A stretch of 64,000 nt of DNA, from positions 190,296,685 to 190,360,684 of the forward strand of contig CM061914.1 in assembly GCA_031002005.1 (NCBI GenBank), given 5' to 3'. The notes beneath the pieces were generated by a model that was given only the letters and a program-made list of their open reading frames with translations, did no database searches and was not told the DNA's origin. Origin of the DNA: Vandiemenella viatica. Taxonomy: Eukaryota > Arthropoda > Insecta > Orthoptera > Morabidae. A program made the translations under genes and the position numbers. Below are positions 1 through 11,324 of this stretch, one piece after another. The first letter of the stretch is position 1. The number at the start of each line of letters is the position of its first letter.

Positions 1-840
1 CCCAAACGTCTTTTTCGCTTTCAACGCGTCTTCGAATTATTTCCATAGGCTGATCATTTCCTTCTCTTTTTACTGAGAATAACGTCCCTTACTTTGTTCC
101 TTCGAATGCTCTGGTCAGATGCCATGTATAACTGTTAGTGCAACCGTGAATGTTGTTCTGTAAACCCCAGTTACATTGAGCAGAATTCCTCGCTGTTTAT
201 GCTGAATTATCTCTTTTAGTTTGGAAGCCGACGTTGTTGCAAGTGATTCTGCCGAGAAGAAGTACTAACAACTTCCACATAACTTGTCAGAACTAGAACT
301 TTTCTGCCCTGGGGTGGAAAGCAAACGCAAACTGGCAAAATCGCGCAAAGGACATAAAATCTTGCTAGGATCAGCACTAATAACACAACCAAGCGATAAA
401 TGAACTATAATTTTAAAACGCCAAACTCAACCCACCCACACGTATACAGAATGAACTCATGTTGGTTCACAGTTCGTTGTGGCGTATGATGCTCGTTTTA
501 ATTAATTTTGAAAAGGGTAATTAATTTTTATAATGTTTCATTGTTTTAATGACTGAATGGTTCCAATTTTTGTTTATTGAAGGGTATTCATTTGCATAAA
601 TTGCAATGATGAGTATTGACAATCAGCGTTTTTGTATTACTTATTTTGGCAGGGATGGGAAACCATGCATCAACATCATTTCAAATGCACGACATTTAAT
701 ATCTGTCGTATAAGGTCTGCTGTTTGCAGTCTATTGGATAAATAGTTTTTATTAGCCAATCTGATTGATTATTTTTGTTTTCCTCTGGTATTTTGAATAT
801 GTGATATAGAAAAGGTAGTGTTATATCAAATTAATCTATA
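1..840. other. Non-coding, no feature recognised
   Basis: AT-rich sequence with no usable reading frame, no tRNA-like boxes and no terminal repeats that I can see. It precedes a dispersed repeat and a LINE, so it is probably intergenic or intronic background. Confidence 0.4.
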
Positions 841-975
841 CTGATATTATAAATGAGTATGTAACTCTGTTTCTCTGTCTGTCTGTTCGTTACGTTTCTT
901 GGGCTAACGTCTAATCAAATCGTGATGAAATTTGACAAGGCGATGCGATTTGGCATTAGGATGGACATGGGATAA
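841..975 (+). repeat. Dispersed repeat with TCTG-rich start
   Basis: The stretch has the layout of a widespread class of insect repeats: a TCTGTCTGTCTG run, then a segment with 'gatgaaatttgacaagg'. Two other places, near 14160 and 63045, carry the matching 'ttgcccgcgacttcgtacgg'-type segment of such repeats. The family assignment comes from pattern memory and is weak. Confidence 0.35.
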
Positions 976-1288
976 TTTTCTGTATAGATAGTACATATTG
1001 CCATGTAATTTTAAAAAATTACTGAACTGGGATAGACAGACACTTGGGATGTGTAAAACTTTTTAGTACCTAAACGCTTAGCGGGCAGGTAGCTCAGTTA
1101 CAGTTCGGTGCTAGCAGCCGGCGGGTACGGACGTATAAACGGACAACTGCCGCGAAGCTCCGAGTTTACAGTGTTAAAGTGTTTAAGTGTTCCAAGTAAC
1201 ATTCAAGAGAGTAAAGTGATATTGTAAGAAGCTGAAGATTTACAGTCATCAGGCAGGTCATCGGCCAAAGAAACGGAAGAGGTAAGCA

Positions 1289-2079
1289 ATGGCGCATGCG
1301 ACGTTAACGAGAAAGAATACGGTGAAATTTGCGTTTGATCGAGCGTATGTTAGACCAACGGCCTTTGAGATTCACGAGTGGTCAAACTGAATGACGAAGA
1401 AATTGTAGGAATTCAGTTAGATTCTTTTCAGAATAGTGTTTTTGTGAAAATGACAAGCGAAAAATTTTGTGAGAAAATAATTGAGCTGTACTTCGGAAAT
1501 TGGAAATTCAATCACACAGACGGAAACGTTAGCAGTGTTAAAGTATCCAATGCAGGAATGGGAATCAGACATGTAAGAATACTGAATCTTCCCTTTGAAG
1601 TATCCAGTGAAACAATATTACACGCAGTTAAACCATTCGGAACAGTAATAGAGATAATGGAAAATAAGTGGAGTGGTAACATAAGATACAAAAAGTCAAA
1701 CGGAGTGAGAATAGAAAAAATGGAAATATCTAGGCATATCCCCTCCTATATCAATGTGTGTGGTTTCCGTGCTTTGGTAGTGTATGATGGCCAGCCACGA
1801 ACTTGTGCTGTATGCAATTCCGAGGATCACATAAGAGCAAACTGCCCAAGAATTCAAACAGCAAAATTGCCTTTAACGTATGTGAAGCGGACAGCTGTTG
1901 AGGAAAATAACAACGAAAGCCATCGACCGGAATACCTACAGCAATTTCCTCCACTGCAGGAAGTTAACAGCACAGGGGAAACAACAGAAATACAGTCAAC
2001 ATCGCTGCCACTAACATACGTGAAGCGGACAGCTGTTCAGGAAAGCAGGACAGCAACTTCCTCCACTGCAGGAAGCTGA
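1289..2079 (+). pseudogene. LINE ORF1 (gag-like, CCHC zinc knuckle), frameshifted
   Basis: Translation from the ATG at 1289 begins MAHATLTRKNTVKFAFDRAY and runs to about 1376. There the frame changes and continues as KLNDEEIVGIQLDSF to 2079. One missing base near 1375 explains the break. The second part carries a C-x2-C-x4-H-x4-C knuckle (CAVCNSEDHIRANC, about 1804-1845), typical of nucleic-acid-binding LINE ORF1 proteins. Two near-identical stretches (LPLTYVKRTAV) recur at 1867 and 2008, so the tail contains a short internal duplication. Confidence 0.7.
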
Positions 2080-2757
2080 CGGAATAGCAAAAATGATAGA
2101 AAAAACACCATTGGAAAAAGAAAAAACAGGGAAAATAGGAGAAACAAACCAAATAGAAGAAGATAAACTCCAAACGAAGCAGACGGAGAACCTAAACTGT
2201 AGAGAACAGGGAAATCCAATAACAACACAAACAAAAAAAACGGAAAGGCGTAATAGAAATACTTAAAGACCAAAATGAAATCGAGGAAGCAATGGAATCA
2301 GAAAACGAAAGAAGTGATCTCACAAAGACGAATGAACCTCAGTCGACGGCTGATGAAATGGAGTGGACTCAACTGGAACTCGATAAGGCTGGTAGAAAGA
2401 TACGAGCAAAGAGGAGATCCGAACATACACTATACAGACAAGGATAAAGTCAAAAGAAGTGGAAAGTAATGAAACCACCAGAGCAAAAGGGAAGAAAATA
2501 AGAATACAAGTAAACGAAAAAATTCAACCAATGTCAATAGAAGAACTACCCTCAGATGCCAATGTGCTTTTAGAAGGAGACAAAGACCTATCTAAGCTGG
2601 GTAGATGACCGACCACAAGGAGAGTCAACAGAGCGTACTCAAACGTTCTGAAACCTCAGAGCATCCGCAAAGAACTGAAACGAAGATATAGCAATAATGG
2701 CAAAAAGAACCTGAGAAGAAAACTATATCAAGAAACTGACAGCATGATAAAAAGGAA

Positions 2758-5470
2758 ATGCAGCAAGTACTGACAGACATGCAAACATATTGCATAACAA
2801 CTATAAACCTAAATAGAATAACAATCAAAACAAAAATAGAATGTTTAAAAGACTTCCTATATGCCGCTGATGTAGATCTAGCCCTCCTTCAAGAAGTTTG
2901 TAATACCAATGTCCTTGACATAACAGGATATGAATACGTATATAATCAAGGCAACGAAGCCGGAACTGCCATATTGATGAAAGAGGGGATAAATTACAAT
3001 AATCTTATCAATATAGAAAATGGCAGAGGAATATCAGTCACGATTGAAGCAGTTACAATATGTAACATATACGCCCCCTCCGGAACTCACAAAAGAAATG
3101 AGAGATCAAACTTCTTCAAAGAAGATATGTTACCTCTCCTACCAACAAATGCCAACAGTCTGATATTAGGAGGTGACTTTAACTGCGTGCTACACCCTAA
3201 AGATCAGTTCCCTAATTTTAACGACTGCAACGATCTAAAGGTAATAGTCCAAGGACTCATATTAAAGACACTTGGGAAACAAAACATGGAACTGACAGAT
3301 CCTATACATACGTTACAAAGACGACGCAGCAAGCAGAATTGATAGGATATACATAAGTGAAGATATCATTTCCGATGTTACTAGTGCAGAGGTATGGTCT
3401 GTAAGCTTCTCAGACCACAGCGCCTACATAATACATATAAATATGAGCAGACAAGAAATTCACCGAGTAAGAGGCTACTGGAAATTTAATACTGTTTTTC
3501 TAAAAGATCGCGAACTTAATGAAATGTTCCAAGAAACATATCAAATATCTATCAGGCAATATCAGAGATACAATAATAAACTAGATTGGTGGTTACAATG
3601 CGCGAAACCAAAACTGCGCCGTATGCTGATAGAATACGGAAAAGTAAAGAAGCAAGAACATAAGGAAACAGTGGAATTTTACTATGCCTGTCTAAGAGAT
3701 GCAATGTAGTCTTCACGGGTGTACCGCCGGATAGTGTTGTGGAAACACAATATTTCGACGGGGCTCTGCCGCTTCTTCAGGTGTCTTCGTTCTTACATGT
3801 CTAAGAGATGCTTACCGGAATACGGACAGATTAATTCAAGACATAATAAAAATAAAAAGAATAAAAGCGAAACTAGTAGCAATAAAACGTTTCGAACTGG
3901 AGCAAATGATGATTAGATCTAAGACCAAATATGCTGTACCAGAGGAAAAGACTTCAATATACCACTATATGCGGGAAAAGAAAAGAGCAAGGATTAAAAT
4001 TCTTAAAAACTTGAGAATCGGTGAAGACACCGTTGTAACAAACCAAAAGGAAATTATAAACGAAGTTCATAAGCACTTTCAGGAACTATACCAATGAGGA
4101 AAGTATTGACGAGGAAGATTCCAATGACTTACTCAGTGTGGTGTGCAACAGAATCGACGCAAATGACAACACACAACTGGAAAGTAGAATAACAGAAGAA
4201 GAACTAGAAGAAATTATAAAAACAAGCCCAAGGAACAAATCGCCTGGCCCTGATGGCATTCCAGTAGAAGTATACCTACAGTTCTGGCCAGCCATCCAAC
4301 AACAACTGACGGAAGTACTTAATGATGTGCTTACAATACCTAATGTACCCAGAAGCTTCAAAGAAGGATTAATAGTTCTGATACCAAAAAACACAACAAC
4401 AAAACCCTAGACGGAATGAGACCTATATCATTACTAAATTCAGACTATAAGTTGTTCACTAGAATACTGACAAAAAGAATGATGCCTCTGATGAATAAAA
4501 TAATTGCGGAACACCAGGTTTGTGCAGTACCTGGCAGAACAATCATGGGGACATTAAGCGAGTACAGAGACATCATTGCAGCCGCAGCAGTAACAGGAAT
4601 AAATGCAGAGTTATTGTCCATCGACTTTAATAAAGCCTTCGACAGGGTCAGTCACAAGCACATACGAAAGACATTGGAGAGAATGGGATTCAGTAACTCT
4701 TTTATTAAAATTATACAGAAACTGCTCCATGAAGCAGAATCAAAAGTTCTAGTCAATGGCTTCAAAACAAAAGCAGTGCAAATAAAAAGGTCTGTAAGAC
4801 AAGGTGACCCCATATCAATGGCGCTGTTCTCAATTGCTCTGGAACCTCTGTTGCGATACATAAACGCCACAATATCTGGAATAAAATATGCAAACAGAAA
4901 AATCACTTGCAGAGCCTACGCCGATGACGTATGTGTAGTGGCCAGGAATGCCGAAGAAATAAAAATCATCAGGGAAAACATCTTAAAATATTGTCGTGCA
5001 ACGGGGGCAAAAATAAACTTAATTAAATGCAAGATGTTGAAACTAGGTAACGGCATTCCATACCAGCAGCCTCATTGGATACAAGAAAGAGAAACAATGC
5101 AAGTCTTGGGAGTAGAACTGCACACGTGCCCACTAAAAATGATAGCCTAGAAACTGGAGGACAAAGCTAAATGTGATTAGAGGAGCAGTAAGAGAACATT
5201 ACACCAGGAACCTAAATATGTACCAGAAAGTGGATCTTCGTCAATGAATACATAGTCTCAAAACTATCATACTTAGGCAGCATTTTCCCAATTCCAGCTT
5301 CAATCGCCAAGAGAATAACCTCGTGCCTTTGTAACTTCATACTAAGAGGAAACATCTTTAAGATTAAATATGCAACAGTGACTCTTCCCAAAACGAAAGG
5401 AGGTCTAGGACTAATCGACATAGAGTTGAAGTGTAGAGCATTATTTATTACCAACTATGCTGAAGATCTT
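2758..5470 (+). pseudogene. LINE ORF2: endonuclease and reverse transcriptase, broken
   Basis: Fragments in shifting frames cover an ORF2. At 2800-3450 lies an endonuclease/exonuclease/phosphatase fold with LLQEV (catalytic Glu), NIYAPSG, GGDFNC and SDHSAY (catalytic Asp-His). At 3443-4100 is the linker. At 4138-5150 is the reverse transcriptase, with SPGPDGIP, RPISLLN, IDFNKAFDRVSH, VRQGDPIS and AYADDV. At 5156-5465 is a C-terminal region in another frame. Internal breaks occur near 3342, 3702-3797, 4097, 4410 and 5150. All the polymerase motifs can still be seen, but no continuous protein can be made. Confidence 0.8.
3703..3797 (-). mobile_element. 95-bp insert with 14-bp target duplication
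   Basis: The ORF2 of the surrounding LINE is split by 95 bp flanked by an exact 14-bp direct repeat (tgtctaagagatgc at 3689-3702 and 3798-3811). Removing the insert and one repeat restores the LINE frame across the gap. A 14-bp duplication fits target-primed retrotransposition better than a cut-and-paste transposon. On the - strand the insert reads CCTGAAGAAGCGG, then CCCCGTCGAAAT, then a TTGTG/CACAA hairpin. This order resembles the CUGANGA...GAAA core of the hammerhead motifs found in Penelope-like elements. I could not build a convincing stem I, so that identity is a lead only. Confidence 0.6.
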
Positions 5471-6189
5471 AAACAGCCTACCACAAAGTATAACCAGCGT
5501 ACTGGCAAATGAATTACAACCAATCAGCAAAACACCACCGGTGAATGTAGGAGGAATCCACTTCAAATTGAGTCATATAAAGCAATACCACACCTAGAAA
5601 TCAGCTACCTATCACAGAAACAAAGCCCCAAGATCAAAACAAGACATCTCCTACTAGAATCAAAACCAAAGGAACAGACAAGAAGAAAAATACAAAGATT
5701 GCAGCTGGCAGCAAATTTGGAAAAATGTCAACAATAAAACGTTAAACCTTGCGTTAAATCCACGTGGTACAAAGTGGTCAATGATATGGTAAGCACTAAA
5801 GAGAAACTTATTCAATACATCTCAGCAATACAAACAAGTGCAGCCAATGCCAACAAATCGATACCCTAGTCCACAGATTTGAGTGTGAAGAAATGAAAGA
5901 AATATGGGAATGGACTAAGGAAAAAGTCGCGATAATAAACAGGACCGCAAAAAATCAGATCAGAACCGAAGAATTTATAAGACCACAGAGGAGAGCGTAT
6001 CCCGATACAAAACATAATGCACAATGTGGCTACTAGGACACGCCGTATACTACACCTTCTCAAACAAGAGCAAAACAAAACTAGAATACTGGTTTTACCT
6101 AACAGAAGAATACAACAAACTGACACCACTCAAAAGAAAAGCTCTTTGCAAATTTTTAATTGTTATAAACGAATAAAATAAGAAAACAT

Positions 6190-6834
6190 CAAACTAGACA
6201 ACATGAATGAAAATCACATTACGAAAAAGGGGAACAGAACATGTAATACTCCTCAGGGTAGCCAAGTGTAATCTATCACTGCTATCTTCACTATCCTGGC
6301 AGTGTTAAGCCAAGTGTAATATCCTCACAATTATTATTTCTTATACCAATTAAAGTCCACAGGTTTGTTGACGGTTCGGCCCTTATACCGTCATTTCACC
6401 CAAGCACGCGGACTGAGGAGCTACTTATCTTCATTTTAAAGGTTCTTAACAATCAATAAGTTTCTATTTTATTGATCAAAGTCCATTTGCTATTCTGAAC
6501 AACTTATAAAACCACAAATGAAAACACACTCTTTCGTATATTAAGAACAATCACGGACCCAGCAGGCTCAATACAAAATTACTAGACCGCCGCCACAATC
6601 TTGGCGCGCAACAACTCGCGCCGCTCGCGGCCAGACACTCTCTCGCCCACACACTCTCCCAAAAAACCAAAGATATTAATGTCACTTATATTACCCCTGT
6701 TTACAAACTTGGTACCGTCTGTGGTCTCCATGAGCAAATACACTTGCTTACAATTCATATTATACATTCATTTCAATACTACAAAATATACTTATAAATA
6801 CATATATATTTTCGGGGCTAGTGGATATGCTACA
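6190..6834 (-). mobile_element. Probable 3' LTR region of Ty3/gypsy element
   Basis: Read on the - strand, a purine tract (gtgggggcagg, near 6835-6850) is followed by TGTAGCATATCC, the expected start of a 3' LTR at 6834. The far LTR boundary cannot be fixed because no second LTR copy is present for comparison. The stretch also holds a short direct repeat (gccaagtgtaat near 6259 and 6311). No coding signal is evident. Confidence 0.4.
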
Positions 6835-6850
6835 CCTGCCCCCACTACGA

Positions 6851-7525
6851 GGCAAATTAAATTTAATGCTTGGCATGTATTTCACTTTGCCGAGAAGTCA
6901 TTACTATCTGTCCATATTAACTTTTCAGTTAAAATTGTTAGTTTAGTTTCTTACACATTGATTGAACAACCTTTTCACACCACCAAATGTTATATGTACA
7001 CCAATTGAATGTTTCCTTATTAATCACATTTTACACCTTTTCCTTTTTCATGAACTGTACATGGTCCGTTACAATTAAAGCTACCAACAGCTGACTGAGG
7101 TCTTTGCGGTGAGCACACACCCTATTGTCAGATTCACCGAAGCGGGTAGTCTACCTGGCGCTCGGTTAGGGGCGTAACCGCACAGCTGATTCTCTTTTAG
7201 CGTCAAAGTTACTTGTGCACTAAATCACTTACACAACAAGCACATTTCAAAGTCCATATATTCTAACATTTACTTTAATGTCTTCATTGTTCTTTGTACA
7301 CTCTTGGCAGGTTGAAATCTTACTTACATCTACTCAGATCACTTATATTTTAATGTAACCTTTCTTCCGCGTTTTTTATTATCGAGACAACAACCAGGGC
7401 TACCAATCCCTGAATATCAACAAAAAAGAACTTCCAAATTTGAATCGAATTTACTTCCAACTAAAGGACTGTTACTTGCTCTATCAGTTAGTACATTACT
7501 CTATATCAACTACATACAACAATTT
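6851..7525. other. Non-coding 3' region of the gypsy element
   Basis: AT-rich stretch between the integrase C-terminus and the purine tract/LTR. I see no env-like reading frame, no signal peptide and no tRNA-like motif. Confidence 0.4.
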
Positions 7526-8739
7526 TTACAAACTATCTTTAGTTTTGTACAGTTTCAAGTCTACTATGTTTCGCAAACCCAGTTTTTTATTTGATTTAGG
7601 ATATGCAAGTAAATATACACTAGAATGAGGCTTAGAAATTATACGGAAAGGTCCAAAATAAACTTTGAAAAATTTCTTAATCTCCGAATTGATATTACTG
7701 GACTTACATTTTGTTTTCACCAAAACTAAATCATTCAAATCGAACTCGGTAGGTTGGATTCTTTTATCATATCTTCTCTTTCTTTCATCCGCCTTCTTTC
7801 TCATTCTTTCTCTGACTTGATTTAGAAGCTCTTGTCGATCAAGAGTGGTAGCGACAGGAAATTTAACACTTTCTCTTATAAAATCTGGAGGATCTTTATC
7901 GAACATGATGCGGAATGGAGTGTATCCGGTGCTTTCACTCGGAATACTGTTTATCAAATTTTCGAATTCTTTCACATATTCAATCCATCGTGTGTGTTTC
8001 TGGCTACAGTACGCCCGAAATAATCTGCCAAGTTCTTCATTTGTCTTTCACAAGGATTACTGGATGGGTGATAACTCGATATTCGATATGCTTTATATTA
8101 TTATCTTTCATGCAAGAAGACCAACTGTTTGACAAAAACTGACTACCATTGTCAGAAAGCAAAGATAGCGCGGCCGTCCGAGATTCACGAAATAATCTTT
8201 TACTAGTTTACCACAAGTGCCTTACCAGTAGCTTTCTTTATCGGGTATAACTTTACAAATTTTGAAAATACATCAAAGCATACAAATAGGTAAGCAAATC
8301 CGCCTCTTGATTTAGGTAGCGGCCCGTATAAATCTACTGCGACAAGATCCAACACGTCGGTGGGCAATATGTTTTGCATCAGATTCTTACTTGTCGTCAC
8401 CGATACTTTCGTGCGCTGGCACAGGTCACAAAACGCCAAGCGTCGTGCTACTCGCTTCCGCATATTGTCGAATATAACAACTTCTCGTAATTTTTGGTAA
8501 CATTTTTCAACTCCATAATGACCGTAGCTTGAATGGGTATAATCAATTATTAAATCAACATACTGGTGCGGCCAGCACAATTTCCAATCTTCACTCGATT
8601 CTTCCCTTCTACGAAATAAAATTCCTTCATACAAAGTATAGTATTTCTTCAATTTCTCGCAGTTTTTATTACCTAGATTTTGCTTTACCATCTTAAGACA
8701 CTCGTCTTCATTTTGTCTTCTTCGCATGTCTTTACACAC
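7526..8739 (-). pseudogene. Gypsy integrase (zinc-binding, catalytic core, C-terminus), frameshifted
   Basis: The N-terminal part (8739-8203) has the H-H-C-C zinc-binding arrangement (HSSYGHYG, then CDLCQRTK) and the start of the catalytic core (VAVDLYGPLP, the first Asp). In another frame, 8200-7976 continues with SDNGSQF (second Asp) and HPSSNPCERQMK (the Glu of the D,D-35-E triad). 7975-7526 gives the C-terminal tail (GYTPFRIMFDKDPPDF ... LRNIVDLKLYKTKDSL). All three catalytic acids are readable, but at least one frameshift separates the parts. In a live element the protein would insert retroviral-type cDNA into the genome. Confidence 0.75.
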
Positions 8740-8770
8740 TCCTTCACATTCCTTTCTTGCGGAACTCCTT

Positions 8771-9004
8771 TCATGTAAAGAATTTTAAATACCCTTTCTG
8801 AATTTGGTATCTCCTCAGTACTAACAAGTCTCGACAATGCATCGGCCACATGTTGTCGCTACCCTTGATGTATCGTATCTCATAATCGTATTGCTGCATA
8901 AACAATGCCCATCTCGTAAGTCTTCCATGTAATAATTTACATTCTTGGAGAAATGTTAAAGCTTTATGGTCAGTATAAATGATAATGTGATGCCCCCATA
9001 ACAT
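8771..9004 (-). pseudogene. Gypsy RNase H fragment
   Basis: A 77-residue stretch contains IIIYTDHKALTFL and LTRWALFMQQYDYEIRYIKG, the standard C-terminal half of the Ty3/gypsy RNase H domain. It starts abruptly and is joined almost directly to the protease fragment upstream, so the polymerase domain and the first half of RNase H are missing. Confidence 0.75.
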
Positions 9005-9239
9005 TGATTTTTTCTTTCTTTCTTTTCTTCCAATCTTTGGTTATGCGCTCGTAGAAAACTTCCGAGATCGCCGTCAAATCACTCCCGGTATCTAAAAGCG
9101 CTTGACTTTGCACTCCAAATATTTTTAGACTTATCAAAGGTTGTCTTATTTCATTCTCCACAGCTTTTCCGATGTCTTCTTGTAACAAATCATTTACTAT
9201 TTCCTGATGCGACCATCCTATTTCTTCCTGGTGGTTCAT
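8970..9239 (-). pseudogene. Gypsy retropepsin fragment
   Basis: The 89-residue translation includes QALLDTGSDLTAISEVFYE, with the D-T-G-S active-site motif of a retroviral-type aspartic protease. The domain is cut short after about 30 further residues, where the RNase H fragment begins in an overlapping frame. Upstream, acidic coding-like sequence runs to about 9665, broken by stops. Confidence 0.7.
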
Positions 9240-10323
9240 TTTAGATAGATAACTCTTTTTGAAATCATCCGAGCTCGCTTGGCACTGGCTGTCCTCAACT
9301 GTACAAGATAATAAAGCTTTTTGTTCTTTACTTTGCTCTTCTCCGTCGGCGGTAGAATGATCAAGCTACGTCGGTACGTGTTCGTAAAGGGGCTATATTC
9401 GCATTTTGACAGCTACCTGGTGCTTCAACTGTTTTCGCCCTTACCCGTGATATACCTTTAATCTCCGATTCATCATATTTCCTTATAAAAAATATTCTGA
9501 CTTCATTCTCTTCATTTTCTTCTTCACTGCTTCCAGATTCCCTTTCCTCTTCGTTATCACTGCTAGGAACAATTTCCCCAGTTTCGTCAATGCTAATGCT
9601 AGCTCATTATCTTCATTCTCACAATTTCCTTCGTCGAACAATTCCATTGCAGCTTTACATTGCACCTCCGCACTATTACTCCTCCTCCGGTATTCTTTTC
9701 ATATTCTTCTTCATCTGTACATCGATGTTAGCCAAATCTATGACTTCGCGACAATTCCAACCACCCCTTGCTTTAATGTCGAAACATCGCATTTCTCATT
9801 CTCCATCTCGTTGAAACATTTCCACCATTGTAGATATTCATCTTTGCTGTATGATTTGCGGTACTCAAATAAATGCTCTTCTTCATTCTTTTTATTTCAA
9901 CATTATTTGGTCCATAAGTTCCGATATTCGCTTCCGTGCGGACCTTCACAGTCGCGGTTTGGAGTTTTCCGCCTCTTCTTTTCTCATCCTGTACTTTTTC
10001 TGTTTTTCTCATATACATCATTTGTTTAGGCTGCTGTCTGTAATCATGGCGTTCACCTGATGCATAGTTACTACTATAGTTCTGATTACAGTATTTATTA
10101 TTATTATTGGCCACATTCTTGTCAAAATGCCGATTCCTCTTTCTTGCTCGTACATTTGCCTCCCACTTCTTCCGTATATGTCACGTCCTCTCTGTGAACC
10201 GTTATCCCACCTTATCGTTGTGTCGATAATCTTTCGTCTTATCCGCGCTCCGGTCGAACATTTTGTTTCGTTCTGTGTTGTTTTCATAAGCTTCTTGGTA
10301 TCTGTCTATCCTCTCTAGTATGT

Positions 10324-11083
10324 CTAAAAAGTCTTCCATCTTGTCCCACTGGTTGCAATTAATTTTTCCTGGACTTGTTGGCAACTTTTGTAATAGCACT
10401 TCCATTGTTCAATTTCTCCGATAGGCTGATCTAGATGCCGTAATTCTGTCTGCATTTTCTCACAAAAATTTCTCATACTCCCATCTGTCCTGTGGTAACG
10501 CTTGCAGTTGTAAAAATCACTTTTTACTTTTCGTTGTCGTCTCTGAGACCAGTACTTATCTCGGAACATTTGGAGAAACTCATTAAAATTATGACAGCTC
10601 TCTAAAATTTCACACCCCCAAGAAAAAGCTTCGCTCTTCATTTTTCTGTGTACGTATTGCATTTTATCAACCTCTGACCATTCTATGGGCAAAGTTCTAG
10701 CATAAATTTTAACAAAGTCAGCGGGATGAACATTTCCGCCCGGCTCAAATATAGTTTCGGGTAACGATAATTGACAAGCATTCGATCCGCCGCTCACAAT
10801 AATATTAGGCTGTTTTTTGACCTCTTCTAGATTTCCTTTTATGCTGATCATATCTTCGCGTATTTGCGCGACCCCGTCCGACAATTCTTCAATTGTTGCT
10901 CTATACATACTGTTCTACTGGAATGTTCAACGACCTGCCGTTCTACTCCTTGTATCTTATCACATTGTTTCTGCCCTTCCAGAATCTTCCCCATCTCATT
11001 CTCAACATTCTCTTGATTTTGTTTACGTTTTCTAATTTTTCTTTAAATAACCTTTCGCTTTCTGCAACACTTCGAGTTACCAT
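10324..11083 (-). pseudogene. Gypsy gag-like region, frameshifted
   Basis: From the ATG at about 11083 the translation reads MVTRSVAESERLFKEKLENV and stops near 10943. A second frame (10908-10324) carries EFLQMFRDKYWSQRRQRKVK and FCEKMQTELRHLDQPI, wording typical of Ty3/gypsy capsid. Coding-like fragments continue to about 9770. I see no intact zinc knuckle in the readable part. The first frame ends at an internal stop, so gag is broken. Confidence 0.55.
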
Positions 11084-11085
11084 AG

Positions 11086-11324
11086 GGGTGAAATGGGGGA
11101 GGGGGTCCGCCGAAATCTCACCTAATCTCACCAAGGGGGAGCGGTCGACGGAAATCTCACGTGAGGTTTCGAAAATTTTTTAAGGACAGTAGGACTAAAA
11201 AAAGTTCACAAAGAGGTCAACTTTAGGAGGGGAGGTATAAGGTCTAGAAACGATGCGGATAGCCACTTTAGAGGGGATATAGCCACCGTTGGAAGCATCA
11301 GAGCTAAATGAAAAGTCTCCGAAA
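11086..11324. repeat. G-rich repeat with aatctcacctaatctcacc motif
   Basis: Non-coding sequence with repeated 'gaaatctcac' and 'caaggggga' units. The same wording returns at 13551-13690 on the other side of the - strand LINE, where it ends in 'cctcacgtaattaacgga'. The two flanks may be halves of one element split by the LINE. Confidence 0.4.

Larger units (their letters stand above)
1081..6180 (+). mobile_element. L1/Tx1-like non-LTR retrotransposon, broken
   Basis: This is a nearly full-length LINE. It has a GC-richer 5' leader (1081-1288), an ORF1 with a CCHC zinc knuckle, and an ORF2 with an apurinic endonuclease-like domain, a reverse transcriptase with the AYADDV active site, and a C-terminal region reading LGLIDIELKCRALF. 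The reading frames are interrupted by several frameshifts and stops and by a 95-bp insert at 3703-3797, so the copy is dead. An L1/Tx1 clade is suggested by the RT wording (RPISLLNSDYKLF, PGRTIMGTLS) and the C-terminal GGLGLID motif, but no phylogeny was run. The A-rich end near 6170 is taken as the 3' boundary. Confidence 0.8.
6300..11085 (-). mobile_element. Ty3/gypsy LTR retrotransposon, internally deleted
   Basis: Read on the - strand the order is gag (11083-10324), protease (about 9239-8970), RNase H (9004-8771), integrase (8739-7526), a purine tract and the start of a 3' LTR at 6834. The reverse transcriptase expected between protease and RNase H is absent: protease runs into RNase H at about 9004-9030, where roughly 1.5 kb of coding sequence would normally lie. 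No 5' LTR is visible. The element stops at the start of gag near 11085, where unrelated G-rich repeat sequence begins. Frameshifts occur in gag and integrase. The copy cannot be autonomous. Confidence 0.8.

Noticed and set aside
6601..7008. 135-codon frame on +
   Set aside because: It lies in the LTR/3' region of the - strand gypsy element, has no domain and no splice or promoter context.
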